The translations under genes were made by a program, and so were the position numbers. From Corallococcus sp. NCRR (lineage in GTDB: Bacteria > Myxococcota > Myxococcia > Myxococcales > Myxococcaceae), in assembly GCF_026965535.1 (NCBI RefSeq), contig NZ_CP114039.1, positions 7,316,001 through 7,380,000 on the forward strand: a stretch of DNA of 64,000 nt, read 5' to 3'. The notes beneath the pieces are model-generated. The model was given only the letters and a program-made list of their open reading frames with translations. It made no database searches and was not told the origin of the DNA. Positions within the stretch are counted from its first letter, which is position 1. The number at the start of each line of letters is the position of its first letter. Below are positions 1 to 7,456 of this stretch, one piece after another.

Positions 1-1166
1 TGTCCGCGCCGGAGGACCCGGAAGAGAACGACGACCTGATCACCGGCGTCGAGCGCGTCGAGGAGAACGGCGTGCACATCTCCGTCTCCATCATCGAGGG
101 CGCCGCCCCCACGGACGTGGAGCCCGAGGTGGAGCTGCCCGACGAGACCCACGACGAGCTGCCCCCCAGCCGCAGGCCCCTGTCGCTCGTGAGCGACCCC
201 GGCGGGGCGCCCCTCCCCGAGGAAGCGGAGCGGGCCGCGCAGGGCTACGACCGTCCGGAGGAGCCGGCCCCGGCGTCCGGCTTCGCGGGCCGCGCCGCGG
301 GCATGTTCTCGCTGGCGAAGGAGATCGCCGGCCAGGCGCTCGCGAGCGAAGGCCTGGGCCGCGCTGTGGGCGCCATGCACGGCCTGATGGAGGCCATGCG
401 CACCAGCCTGGGCGCGGGCGGCGGCAGCCGGCTGGACGACTACGGCAAGGACGCGGGCCTGGTGGAGAGCCTCCAGCCCGTCCTCGACTTCCTCTACGAG
501 CAGTACTGGCGCGTCTCCGTGGAGGGCGTGGATCAGGTGCCGCGCGGCGCCTCCATCCTCGTCGCCAACCACTCCGGCGCCCTGCCCTACGACGGCCTCG
601 TGATGGCGCAGGCGCTGCTGCGGGAGCGCCCGGATCTGCCCGAGGCCCGCTGGCTGGTGGAGGATCAGGTCTTCCACGCACCCATGCTCGGCACCCTCTT
701 CAACCGCCTGGGCGCCGTGCGCGCCTCGCCGGAGAACGCGCTGCGGCTGCTCGACGAGCACCGGCCGCTCGTCGTGTTCCCGGAGGGCTACCAGGGCGCG
801 AGCAAGCCGTTCGCGGAGCGCTACCGCCTCAAGCGCTTCGGCCGGGGCGGCTTCGTGAAGCTGGCCCTGCGCACCGGCGCGCCCATCGTCCCGGTGGCCA
901 TCGTCGGCGCGGAGGAGACGTCCCCGCTGTTGGGCCGCCTCCCCGGTGGCTTCCTCGGCTTCCCGTCGCTGCCGCTCACCGCGCCCGGCCCGCTGCCCGC
1001 CAAGTGGACCATCCGCTTCGGCGAGCCCATCACCATGGAAGGCCTGGCGCCGGAGGCCGCGGACGACCTGGGCGAGGTGCAGCGGCTCACCGAGCGCACC
1101 CGCGAGTCCATCCAGGGCATGCTCCAGGCCCTGCTGCGCGAGCGCCGCTCCGTGTTCACGGGGTGA
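1..1166 (+). CDS. PlsC-like lysophospholipid acyltransferase (5' end uncertain or outside window)
   Basis: Probable 1-acylglycerol-phosphate-type acyltransferase that transfers an acyl chain to a lysophospholipid at the inner membrane. The first ~150 residues are acidic and low-complexity. The catalytic half follows, with NHSGALPYDG (the NHx..D block), then FPEGYQG (the FPEG substrate block), and a Pro-rich PIVPVAIVG strand. The reading frame is already open at base 3 and its acidic composition is continuous across the left edge, so the gene may begin outside the window. However, a GTG at 72 has a good GAGGAG six bases upstream and could be the true start (364 residues). Domain identity is firm from the motifs; the substrate is not known. 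The next gene is convergent, 31 bp away. Confidence 0.75.
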   Translation, partial: SAPEDPEENDDLITGVERVEENGVHISVSIIEGAAPTDVEPEVELPDETHDELPPSRRPLSLVSDPGGAPLPEEAERAAQGYDRPEEPAPASGFAGRAAGMFSLAKEIAGQALASEGLGRAVGAMHGLMEAMRTSLGAGGGSRLDDYGKDAGLVESLQPVLDFLYEQYWRVSVEGVDQVPRGASILVANHSGALPYDGLVMAQALLRERPDLPEARWLVEDQVFHAPMLGTLFNRLGAVRASPENALRLLDEHRPLVVFPEGYQGASKPFAERYRLKRFGRGGFVKLALRTGAPIVPVAIVGAEETSPLLGRLPGGFLGFPSLPLTAPGPLPAKWTIRFGEPITMEGLAPEAADDLGEVQRLTERTRESIQGMLQALLRERRSVFTG

Positions 1167-1197
1167 AGGCGGACGGCGGGGGGCACCCGGGGGCGCG

Positions 1198-2076
1198 TCA
1201 GCCGCAGATGCGGTTGCGCCCCTGGCTCTTCGCCGTGAGGAGGTGCTCGTCCGCCGTGCGCACCAGCTCCGCGGGCTCGCGGTGGTGCGGCTCCAGCGTG
1301 GCCACGCCCATGGACAGCGTGACGGGGATGACCTGCTTGTCGAACTCGAAGCGCTGCCGCTCCACCAGCTTGCGCACCTTCTCCGCGAGCTGCCGGGCGC
1401 CGGTCAGGTGGATCTCCGGCAGGAGCAGCGCGAACTCCTCGCCGCCGTAGCGGGCGAAGACGTCCTCGCGCCGGATGCGCGTGCGCACCGTGGACGCCAG
1501 TTGCTTGAGCACCGAGTCCCCGGCCAGGTGCCCGTAGGTGTCATTCACGTCCTTGAAGTGATCCAGGTCGAACATCACCAGCGACAGCACGCGCTCGTAG
1601 CGGCGGCTGCGGGAGACTTCGCGGTCCAACTGCTCGTCGAAGTAGCGGCGGTTGTAGATCTGCGTGAGGCCGTCCATGGTGGTCAGCCGGTAGATCTCGT
1701 CGTGGTACGCCGCCTCGATGTTGCCGCCCGCGATGAACTTGAAGATGGTGCGGCCAATCTTCACCAGGTCGCCGTTCTGCAGCGAGCGCGCCGACGACGC
1801 GATGTCGTCATTGACGAACGTGCCGTTGGTGGACCCCAGGTCCTCGATGCGCACGCCCTTGGTGGTGTTGGTGATGCGCGCGTGGTTGCGGCTCACCGCC
1901 TCCTGATCAATCTGGATGTCCGACTTGGACGACCGGCCGATCAGCGTCTCCTCACGCGCCAGGTCGTACTTGCGCCCCAGATCCAGGCCGTAGATGACCA
2001 CCAGCGCCGCGTCCAGGTTGACGGGGCGCTCGGAGATCTTCGAGATGACGGTGACGACCGTCTCCTTCTGGCCCAT
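1198..2076 (-). CDS. FHA-GGDEF diguanylate cyclase
   Basis: Makes cyclic di-GMP from two GTP, with output probably gated by phosphothreonine recognition. The N-terminal FHA domain (about residues 15-95) shows [17 protein letters not shown] and GSTNGTFVN. The C-terminal GGDEF domain (about 125-292) has an intact GGEEF active site, and an RxxD inhibitory site (RRED) lies five residues before it, so both catalysis and product inhibition are expected. I chose ATG at 2076; a TTG eight codons upstream (2100) is in frame but would place a GGAG inside the coding region. A GAAA-looped inverted repeat (2099-2116) lies just upstream. It follows the large lipoprotein gene on the same strand. No membrane segment is seen, so it is probably cytoplasmic. 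Confidence 0.9.
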   Translation of the reverse strand: MGQKETVVTVISKISERPVNLDAALVVIYGLDLGRKYDLAREETLIGRSSKSDIQIDQEAVSRNHARITNTTKGVRIEDLGSTNGTFVNDDIASSARSLQNGDLVKIGRTIFKFIAGGNIEAAYHDEIYRLTTMDGLTQIYNRRYFDEQLDREVSRSRRYERVLSLVMFDLDHFKDVNDTYGHLAGDSVLKQLASTVRTRIRREDVFARYGGEEFALLLPEIHLTGARQLAEKVRKLVERQRFEFDKQVIPVTLSMGVATLEPHHREPAELVRTADEHLLTAKSQGRNRICG

Positions 2077-2098
2077 GACTCCAAACGTATCACCGCGC

Positions 2099-2116
2099 AA
2101 TTCGCGAAAGCGAATT
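2099..2116. repeat. Perfect inverted repeat, 7-bp arms with GAAA/TTTC loop
   Basis: AATTCGC, GAAA, GCGAATT. It sits 23 bp upstream of the FHA-GGDEF start codon and 55 bp past the stop of the preceding same-strand lipoprotein gene. It could be a terminator, an operator or a leader hairpin; the sequence does not decide. Confidence 0.5.
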
Positions 2117-2170
2117 CACGGCTGGAACGGGTGCCCCGCCAGGTCGCAGGCGCACTGACACCCCAGCACG

Positions 2171-4762
2171 TCAGGGCACCCGCACCGTGCGGGTGGCGCG
2201 GACAGCGGGCCGCAGCGGCAGCCCGAGCCCGTCCACCAGCGACGCCACCAGCGTCACCTGCGCCCCGGAGCAGGCGACAGGCACGGAGAGCGCCACCTCG
2301 CCCGACCGCGTGGCCACGTCGCCGCGCACCACCGAGAAGTCGCAGCCCGGGCCGCCATCACGCACGGTGAGCAGCACCCCACCCTCGTCGCCGTTGGCGG
2401 CGTCCGTCCCCACCTGGAAGCCGTCCACCCGCACGCGCACGGTGGCGCCGCGAGCCAGCGACGCGCCCTCGGTGGGCGACAGCCAGGTCACCTGGGGCCG
2501 GCCTTGGTTCAGCGTGGACACGGCGAGCACCGACTCCGCGAGCCGCTCGGGCGCCATGCCTCCGGTCTCCGCCAGCGCGGAGAGGTTCATCCCCTGGCCC
2601 TCGGACATGGCCACGCTCAATGCCTCCACCGACAGCGACGCGCGCGAGCCCTCCGTGTCGCCCTGGAAGGTGCGGTCCTCCAGGCCCGGGGGCGGCACGG
2701 GCAGGCGCACGCCGTTGGCGATGCGGCGGCTGTCCACCCAGACCGTCCAGCGCCGGCCGGCCGCGTTGGTGAAGGTCGCGCGCACGAGCGTCGCGCCCAG
2801 CGGGGCGCCGTCCATACGCCACTCGCGCGGCAGCAGGCCGTGCCACGGCAATGTGTCCGGGTTGTAGCGGGCGCCCTCCGGGATGCCGAGGAACATGTTG
2901 CCGAGCGTCACCGGCTGGAGGCCCTCCGGATCGAAGCGGAGCGCGTCCAGCGGGGTCATCACCGCGCTGGTGGCCTGGCCCACGGGCTCCTCGCCGCCCA
3001 GCGCTCCGGACGACGCGACCGCGACCAGCCGGTACGCCTGTCCCTCCAGGCCGTGATGGGCCGGCGCCATGCGCACGCGCACCAGGCCCGGCGAGGACAA
3101 CAAGGGCTGCGTGTCCGTGTTCGGATCCACCGGGTTGGCGTTGACGGCGGCGCCCAGGCCCAGCGGCACCGTGCCCCGTCCGGGCGCGCTCACCGAGCCC
3201 ACCACCAGCGCGCGCGCAAGGTAGCTGTCGCGGAAGCGCGGAAGCGGCGGGACGCGCACCACGAACGGGAAGGCCAGCGGCACCTGCTGGAAGTCCAGCG
3301 ACGTGAGCGGCCCGGCCGGCGGGCTCATCCCGTCGATGGGCGCATACAGCGGGAAGCGCACGTCGCGCTGGACGGCCGAGGAGAACCGCCCCGACTGCGG
3401 CAGCGCGCGCGCCAGGAGCAGCAGCGGATCCGTGCTCGGATTCATCATCCCCGCGGGAAGCTCGCCGGACGGGACCTGCGCGGTGAGCGCCCAGGCGGTG
3501 CGCGTGCCACAGGTCCCCGCGCGCGTGGCCGTCTCCGGATCCGTTCCATCCGCGAGCGCCGCGTCGCACACGCCGGGGATGCCGGGCACGTCCACGGACT
3601 CCGACGGCAGGACGCCCAGCCCGTTCACCCAGACGTTGGCGGGCAGTTGGAACTGGCGCGTCAAGCCGCGCAGCGAGAGGTCCACGTCCCGGTCGGGCCC
3701 CTGCACCTGGGCGGAGGCCGACTCGGACAGGAGCCCCGGTACGGACAACCCCGCCATGCCCAGGGCCAGCGCGCCGCCCACGCCCACGGGCGCCAGGTGG
3801 GTGAACCGGGCGCGCACGCCGCCCACGCGGTCCGCCGGGTTGCGGCGCAGCGGCAGCCGCAGGTCCCGCGTGCCGGTCATGTCGTAGTTCGCCACGGTGA
3901 GGTAGCCGAAGTCCGGGTGGAAGACGGACACCGACGCATCGCTCCGGGCCTCCAGCACGGCCACGCCCTGCGCGTCCGTGGACTCGCTCGCCGTCACGCC
4001 GCCCAGCGTATCCGCCACCACCACGGAGGCCCCCTCCACGGGGTGGCCCGTGAGCGCGTCCGTCACCACCACCCGCACCTGCCCGGAGGCCGTGTGCGGC
4101 GGCAGCACGGTGACGCTTGCACGGCACGCGACGGTGCCCAGCCGGGCCTCCACCGCCTCCACCTCCGCGCCCGCGGACTCCAGCGTGAACGTGGCCCCGG
4201 TGCCGGTGCCTCCGCCCTTCACGCGCGCCGACACGGCGGACCAGGTGAGCCCGTCGCGCGGGACGACGGGCTGGCCCGCGGCATCGGACACCCAGGCCTC
4301 GAAGCGCAGGGGGGTGCCCACGGGCGCGATGACGTGCGCGGGCACCACGTGGCAGGCCGCCAGGGTGGACGCCGGCGGGGGCGCCCCACAGGCGCCGTCG
4401 CGGCACAGCTCTCCGTCCTGGCAGTCACGGTCTCCCGTGCAGAGGGCGGGGACACAGCGGCTGGCGTCACAGCGGCAGCCCAGCGACTGCGACTCACAGG
4501 CGGCGATGGTGTTGAGCTCTCCGCGGCGCTGCACCGAACAGTCGAGGTCCGTCCGGCACGAGGGCTCACAGCGCGACAGGGCGGTGTTGCAGAAGAACAG
4601 CGCCGGGTCCCCGCAGTCCTGATCCACCGTGCAGAAGGCGTCCGCCTTGCCCCCGTGGATGAACGGCGCATCCAGGTCGGACATCGCGCAGCCCATGGCG
4701 CACGCCAGCAGGCATGCGAGCACGAGGCCGGGGGACCGGACCGGATGGGGGATGGGAAGCAT
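2171..4762 (-). CDS. Large secreted Cys-rich lipoprotein with Ig-like modules
   Basis: An 863-residue exported protein of unknown function. A signal peptide ending in an AMGC lipobox (about residue 25) predicts lipid anchoring. Residues ~40-130 hold a dense run of cysteines in the CxxDxDC / GDRDCQDGELC style often seen in myxobacterial outer-surface proteins. Next come a bacterial Ig-like segment (~135-220) and a carboxypeptidase-regulatory-like fold (~227-310, GQVRVVVTDALTGHPVEGA). The remaining ~550 residues are beta-rich and end in another Ig-like module (TWLSPTEGASLARG). The start is ATG 4762 with GGAG six bases upstream. It is divergent from the DUF721 gene. Probably a surface structural or adhesive protein; the function is not inferable. 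Confidence 0.8.
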   Translation of the reverse strand: MLPIPHPVRSPGLVLACLLACAMGCAMSDLDAPFIHGGKADAFCTVDQDCGDPALFFCNTALSRCEPSCRTDLDCSVQRRGELNTIAACESQSLGCRCDASRCVPALCTGDRDCQDGELCRDGACGAPPPASTLAACHVVPAHVIAPVGTPLRFEAWVSDAAGQPVVPRDGLTWSAVSARVKGGGTGTGATFTLESAGAEVEAVEARLGTVACRASVTVLPPHTASGQVRVVVTDALTGHPVEGASVVVADTLGGVTASESTDAQGVAVLEARSDASVSVFHPDFGYLTVANYDMTGTRDLRLPLRRNPADRVGGVRARFTHLAPVGVGGALALGMAGLSVPGLLSESASAQVQGPDRDVDLSLRGLTRQFQLPANVWVNGLGVLPSESVDVPGIPGVCDAALADGTDPETATRAGTCGTRTAWALTAQVPSGELPAGMMNPSTDPLLLLARALPQSGRFSSAVQRDVRFPLYAPIDGMSPPAGPLTSLDFQQVPLAFPFVVRVPPLPRFRDSYLARALVVGSVSAPGRGTVPLGLGAAVNANPVDPNTDTQPLLSSPGLVRVRMAPAHHGLEGQAYRLVAVASSGALGGEEPVGQATSAVMTPLDALRFDPEGLQPVTLGNMFLGIPEGARYNPDTLPWHGLLPREWRMDGAPLGATLVRATFTNAAGRRWTVWVDSRRIANGVRLPVPPPGLEDRTFQGDTEGSRASLSVEALSVAMSEGQGMNLSALAETGGMAPERLAESVLAVSTLNQGRPQVTWLSPTEGASLARGATVRVRVDGFQVGTDAANGDEGGVLLTVRDGGPGCDFSVVRGDVATRSGEVALSVPVACSGAQVTLVASLVDGLGLPLRPAVRATRTVRVP

Positions 4763-4917
4763 GGGAACTCCGAGGGGGACCGGCCTTGCCCCGACCTTAC
4801 AGGGGGAAGGGCCGCGACGCGACCGGCGATGGCGCCGGGGGCCGGGAAAAATCAGACGGGCGGGCAGGCAAGTGTCGGTTGGCTTCCGCCGCCAGGGGTT
4901 CCAGAATCGGACCGACG

Positions 4918-5217
4918 ATGGCGCGCGGTGAACCGAAGACCTTGGAGAGCCTCCTGCCCCGGGTGCTGGCGCGCCTGGCGGGAGAGTCGGGCCGCGCGTC
5001 GTCGCTGATGCCGCTCTGGACCGCCGCGGTGGGAGAGAACATCGCGCGCCACAGCCGGCCGCACCAACTGGACGGAAGCACGCTGATCATCAGCGTGGAG
5101 AGCGCCGAGTGGGCCCAGGTCCTCTCCCGCCAGGCCGACTCCCTGCGCGATCGGCTCAACGAGAAGCTGGGCGCTGGCACCGTGAAGGCGCTCGCCTTCC
5201 AGTTGGAGTCGCGATGA
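4918..5217 (+). CDS. DUF721 (DciA-like) protein
   Basis: A 99-residue protein of the DUF721 family, whose best-known member DciA loads the replicative helicase in bacteria that lack DnaC. The pattern seen is an N-terminal helical segment (TLESLLPRVLARLAG), then LWTAAVGENIARHSRP and a KH-like half (STLIISVESAEWAQVLSRQA, then LRDRLNEKLG). I chose ATG 4918 because DUF721 homology begins there; upstream codons in frame look non-coding. Its stop overlaps the next start by ATGA (5214-5217), so the two genes are translationally coupled, although a link between a DNA-replication-type protein and a secreted CAP protein is not obvious. Confidence 0.75.
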   Translation: MARGEPKTLESLLPRVLARLAGESGRASSLMPLWTAAVGENIARHSRPHQLDGSTLIISVESAEWAQVLSRQADSLRDRLNEKLGAGTVKALAFQLESR

Positions 5218-6791
5218 AGCGCGCGCTCCTGGGCCTGCTGCTCGCGGGCGCCTGCGTCCTGCCCGCGTCCGCCGCGCCGTCCCCGGAGGTGGCCTCCGTC
5301 GCCAACCCCGCCCCGGAGGAGACGCCCCAGGCCCAGGAGGCCCGGGCCCGGCTGCACGTGCAGCGCGAGTTCGAACGCGTGGGCCGCCGCGCCCCCACGA
5401 GCGACAAGGCGCTGGAGGCCGCGGCCCGGAGGCTCGCGCGCGAGGCGCTGACGAAGTTCACCACCGGCGCCCCAGACCTGCTCACGTTGACGGAGGCGGT
5501 CAGCGACTCGGGCGCCGCGGATCCGTCCCCGAAGGCGCTGGTCATCCGCGCCTGGGTGCACGCACACGCCATCGAGACCTTCCTCGCCCGCACGGACTTC
5601 AACAACGACCGCGTGAGCCACTTCGGCGTGGGCGTGGCCTTCCTGGGCGAGCGCGCCGCGCTGGTGCTGCTCGTCGCGGACCGCAAGGCGGAGGTGCTCC
5701 CCTTCTCTCGCACCATCGCCAAGGCCGGGACGGAGAAGCGCGTGTGCGGCCGGCTCGTGCCGCCGCTGCTGAGCCCGCAGGTCTTCGTCACCCGGCCGGA
5801 CGGTGAGGTGGAGGCCGTGGCCCTGAGCCGCGCGCCCTCCGGCACCAATGGCTTCTGCGCCCTGGTGGGCTTCGACGCTCCCGGCAACTACACCGTGGAG
5901 GTGGTAGGCCAGGCGAGCGCGGGGCCGGAGGTGGCGTCGCTGTTCCTGGTGCAGGTGGGGGCTCGTTCCACGCGCGGCGGCCAGGAGTCCCAGCGCGAAC
6001 CCACCACGCTGGCCGAGGCCCGCACCGCCCTCTACGAGCGCATCAACACCCTGCGCCGTGCGCACAAGGTGCCGGAGCTGACGCCGGACCCGACGCTGGA
6101 GGACGTGTCGCTGCGCTACAGCACGCGCATGGCGACGGAGGGCTTCTTCGCGCACATCGCGCCGGACGGCTCCACGCTCACCCGCCGCCTCCCGGAGGGC
6201 ACGCGCTACGTGCGCGCCGGAGAGAACCTGGGGCTGGCGGCGGGCCCGCTCGCGGCGCACTTCGGCATCGAGCACAGCCCCGGCCACCGCAAGAACCTGC
6301 TGGACCCCGCGTTCCGCTTCATGGGCGTGGGCGTGGCCTTCCAGAAGGTGGACGGCCGCGACCAGGCCATCGTCACGGAGGTCTTCACCGCGGCCTCGCC
6401 CGGCGCGGCGCTCCCGGCGGACCCGGTGTCGGACGTGTACGACGCCCTGACCCGGCACCGCGCCACGCTCAAGCTGCCGCCCCTGGTGCGCAGCGAGGCG
6501 CTGGAGCGGCTGGCGCGGGACCACGCCCGCCGCGCGCTATCCCAGGACGAGCCCACCGCGGGAGACGGAGACCCGTCCCCGCTGCACGAGCGCGTGTTCT
6601 CCGCGCTGCCGGACGCGGGCACCGCTTCGGTGGACTTCTTCGTGGTGGGAGACCCGGGCGCCGTCCCGGAGTCACGCAGCCTGGCCACCGCCACCTACAC
6701 CCGGGTGGGTGTGGGGCTGGTGCGGGGCGACTCCAAGCGCTTCGGCCAGGGCCAGTACTGGGTGGCCGTCATCTACGCCGCGGTCCCCTGA
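5214..6791 (+). CDS. Secreted protein with one canonical and two degenerate CAP-like modules
   Basis: A 525-residue exported protein with a signal peptide ending in PASAAP. The central part (~265-400) is a CAP/SCP-PR1 domain: LYERINTLRRAHKV, YSTRMATEGFFAHI, GENLG and the HSPGHRKNLL motif carrying conserved histidines. The flanks look like diverged copies. Residues ~35-160 contain LEAAARRLAREAL and SHFGVGVAF. Residues ~405-525 contain VYDALTRHRATLKLPPL, ALERLARDHARRAL and TRVGVGLV, but both lack the HxxxHR residues. I infer three tandem CAP folds with only the middle one keeping the cavity histidines. The start overlaps the DUF721 stop by 4 bp. The role in myxobacteria is unknown; CAP proteins are usually extracellular binding or lytic factors. 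Confidence 0.8.
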   Translation: MKRALLGLLLAGACVLPASAAPSPEVASVANPAPEETPQAQEARARLHVQREFERVGRRAPTSDKALEAAARRLAREALTKFTTGAPDLLTLTEAVSDSGAADPSPKALVIRAWVHAHAIETFLARTDFNNDRVSHFGVGVAFLGERAALVLLVADRKAEVLPFSRTIAKAGTEKRVCGRLVPPLLSPQVFVTRPDGEVEAVALSRAPSGTNGFCALVGFDAPGNYTVEVVGQASAGPEVASLFLVQVGARSTRGGQESQREPTTLAEARTALYERINTLRRAHKVPELTPDPTLEDVSLRYSTRMATEGFFAHIAPDGSTLTRRLPEGTRYVRAGENLGLAAGPLAAHFGIEHSPGHRKNLLDPAFRFMGVGVAFQKVDGRDQAIVTEVFTAASPGAALPADPVSDVYDALTRHRATLKLPPLVRSEALERLARDHARRALSQDEPTAGDGDPSPLHERVFSALPDAGTASVDFFVVGDPGAVPESRSLATATYTRVGVGLVRGDSKRFGQGQYWVAVIYAAVP

Positions 6792-6871
6792 AGCGCTGGC
6801 TTCGAAAAGCAACGCCGACGCGGACGCCGGCCACGACCGGGCTTCGGGCGTGACCGGGTGCAAGCTCGCGC

Positions 6872-6891
6872 GGGCCCGGTGTGACGGGCCC
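6872..6891. terminator. Candidate bidirectional terminator hairpin
   Basis: Arms GGGCCCG and CGGGCCC flank a 6-base loop between the convergent CAP gene (ends 6791) and the small Cys protein (ends 6909). There is no T-tract, so factor-independent function is uncertain. Confidence 0.4.
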
Positions 6892-6908
6892 CATGTCAGA
6901 CGTCCCGG

Positions 6909-7142
6909 TTAGACAGGACGGCGCTGCGTGGCGTACGCCTCCAGCCCCATCTGAGGAGGAGCGAGGTTGGCGTACATCGGGCACTTCATGCACGTGAACG
7001 ACTGCCAGCCGCGACGGACGGCCTCATCGAGGCAGTTGTCGTAGTGGTTGCAGTTCAGGTTGCGATGCGTCTCGACGCCTGCCCGCTTCGGGCCGGCTTC
7101 GGGATTGATGGTCTGCGGCAGATCGGATGGACACGGCTTCAT
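6909..7142 (-). CDS. Small cysteine-containing hypothetical protein
   Basis: A 77-residue protein starting MKPCPSDL, with ATG at 7142 preceded by GGAGG at ideal spacing. Cysteines occur as CNHYDNC and TCMKCPMY with an added N-terminal CP, which resembles a small metal-binding knuckle, so zinc binding is possible. It has no signal peptide or membrane segment. The frame continues upstream to 7313, but that extension reads through an 18-bp tandem duplication and has no ribosome site, so I reject it. No function is recognised. Confidence 0.65.
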   Translation of the reverse strand: MKPCPSDLPQTINPEAGPKRAGVETHRNLNCNHYDNCLDEAVRRGWQSFTCMKCPMYANLAPPQMGLEAYATQRRPV

Positions 7143-7456
7143 GGAGCCTCCCCTATGAGCTGTTTCCCCCCCCGAGGTCTGTGAACGAGCAGGTGCTACC
7201 GACGACAGGTCTTCCTGCGACGACAGGTCTTCCTGACACGACGGCGGTCCGGAGTAGCGCTCAACGGCGGCGCAACGTAAGGATTCCCTCCGGATAGCGC
7301 AACGGGCCGACAACCCCGCGGGACCAGCCCGTGGGCGCGGGATCTAGGACTTGTCGGGCCGACTGTCAAACCGACCCCCGCCCACCTGGTGGGGAATGTC
7401 GACTGCAAACCTCTCGTTCCGAAGCCGCAAGGCCGCGAAGTGAAAGGAAGAATCCC
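7143..7456. other. Divergent intergenic spacer with tandem repeat
   Basis: This 314-bp spacer separates the small Cys protein from the lytic transglycosylase. It holds an 18-bp tandem duplication (7200-7235) and an A-rich segment with GAAAGGAAG just before the transglycosylase ATG. I see no convincing consensus promoter or open frame on either strand. Confidence 0.6.
7200..7235. repeat. 18-bp perfect tandem duplication
   Basis: CGACGACAGGTCTTCCTG occurs twice, head to tail (7200-7217 and 7218-7235). There are only two copies and no spacer, so it is not a CRISPR. It lies in the leader of the small Cys protein and is a candidate duplicated regulator site or a simple slippage product. Confidence 0.9.

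Noticed and set aside
2504..5008. An 834-residue plus-strand open frame over the large lipoprotein
   Set aside because: Arg/His/Ala-rich shadow of the minus-strand gene, with no domain and no initiation signals.
7200..7235. CRISPR array
   Set aside because: Only two copies, directly adjacent with no spacer, and no cas gene in the window.
7143..7313. N-terminal extension of the small Cys protein to 7313
   Set aside because: It reads through the tandem duplication with no ribosome site, while ATG 7142 has an ideal GGAGG.
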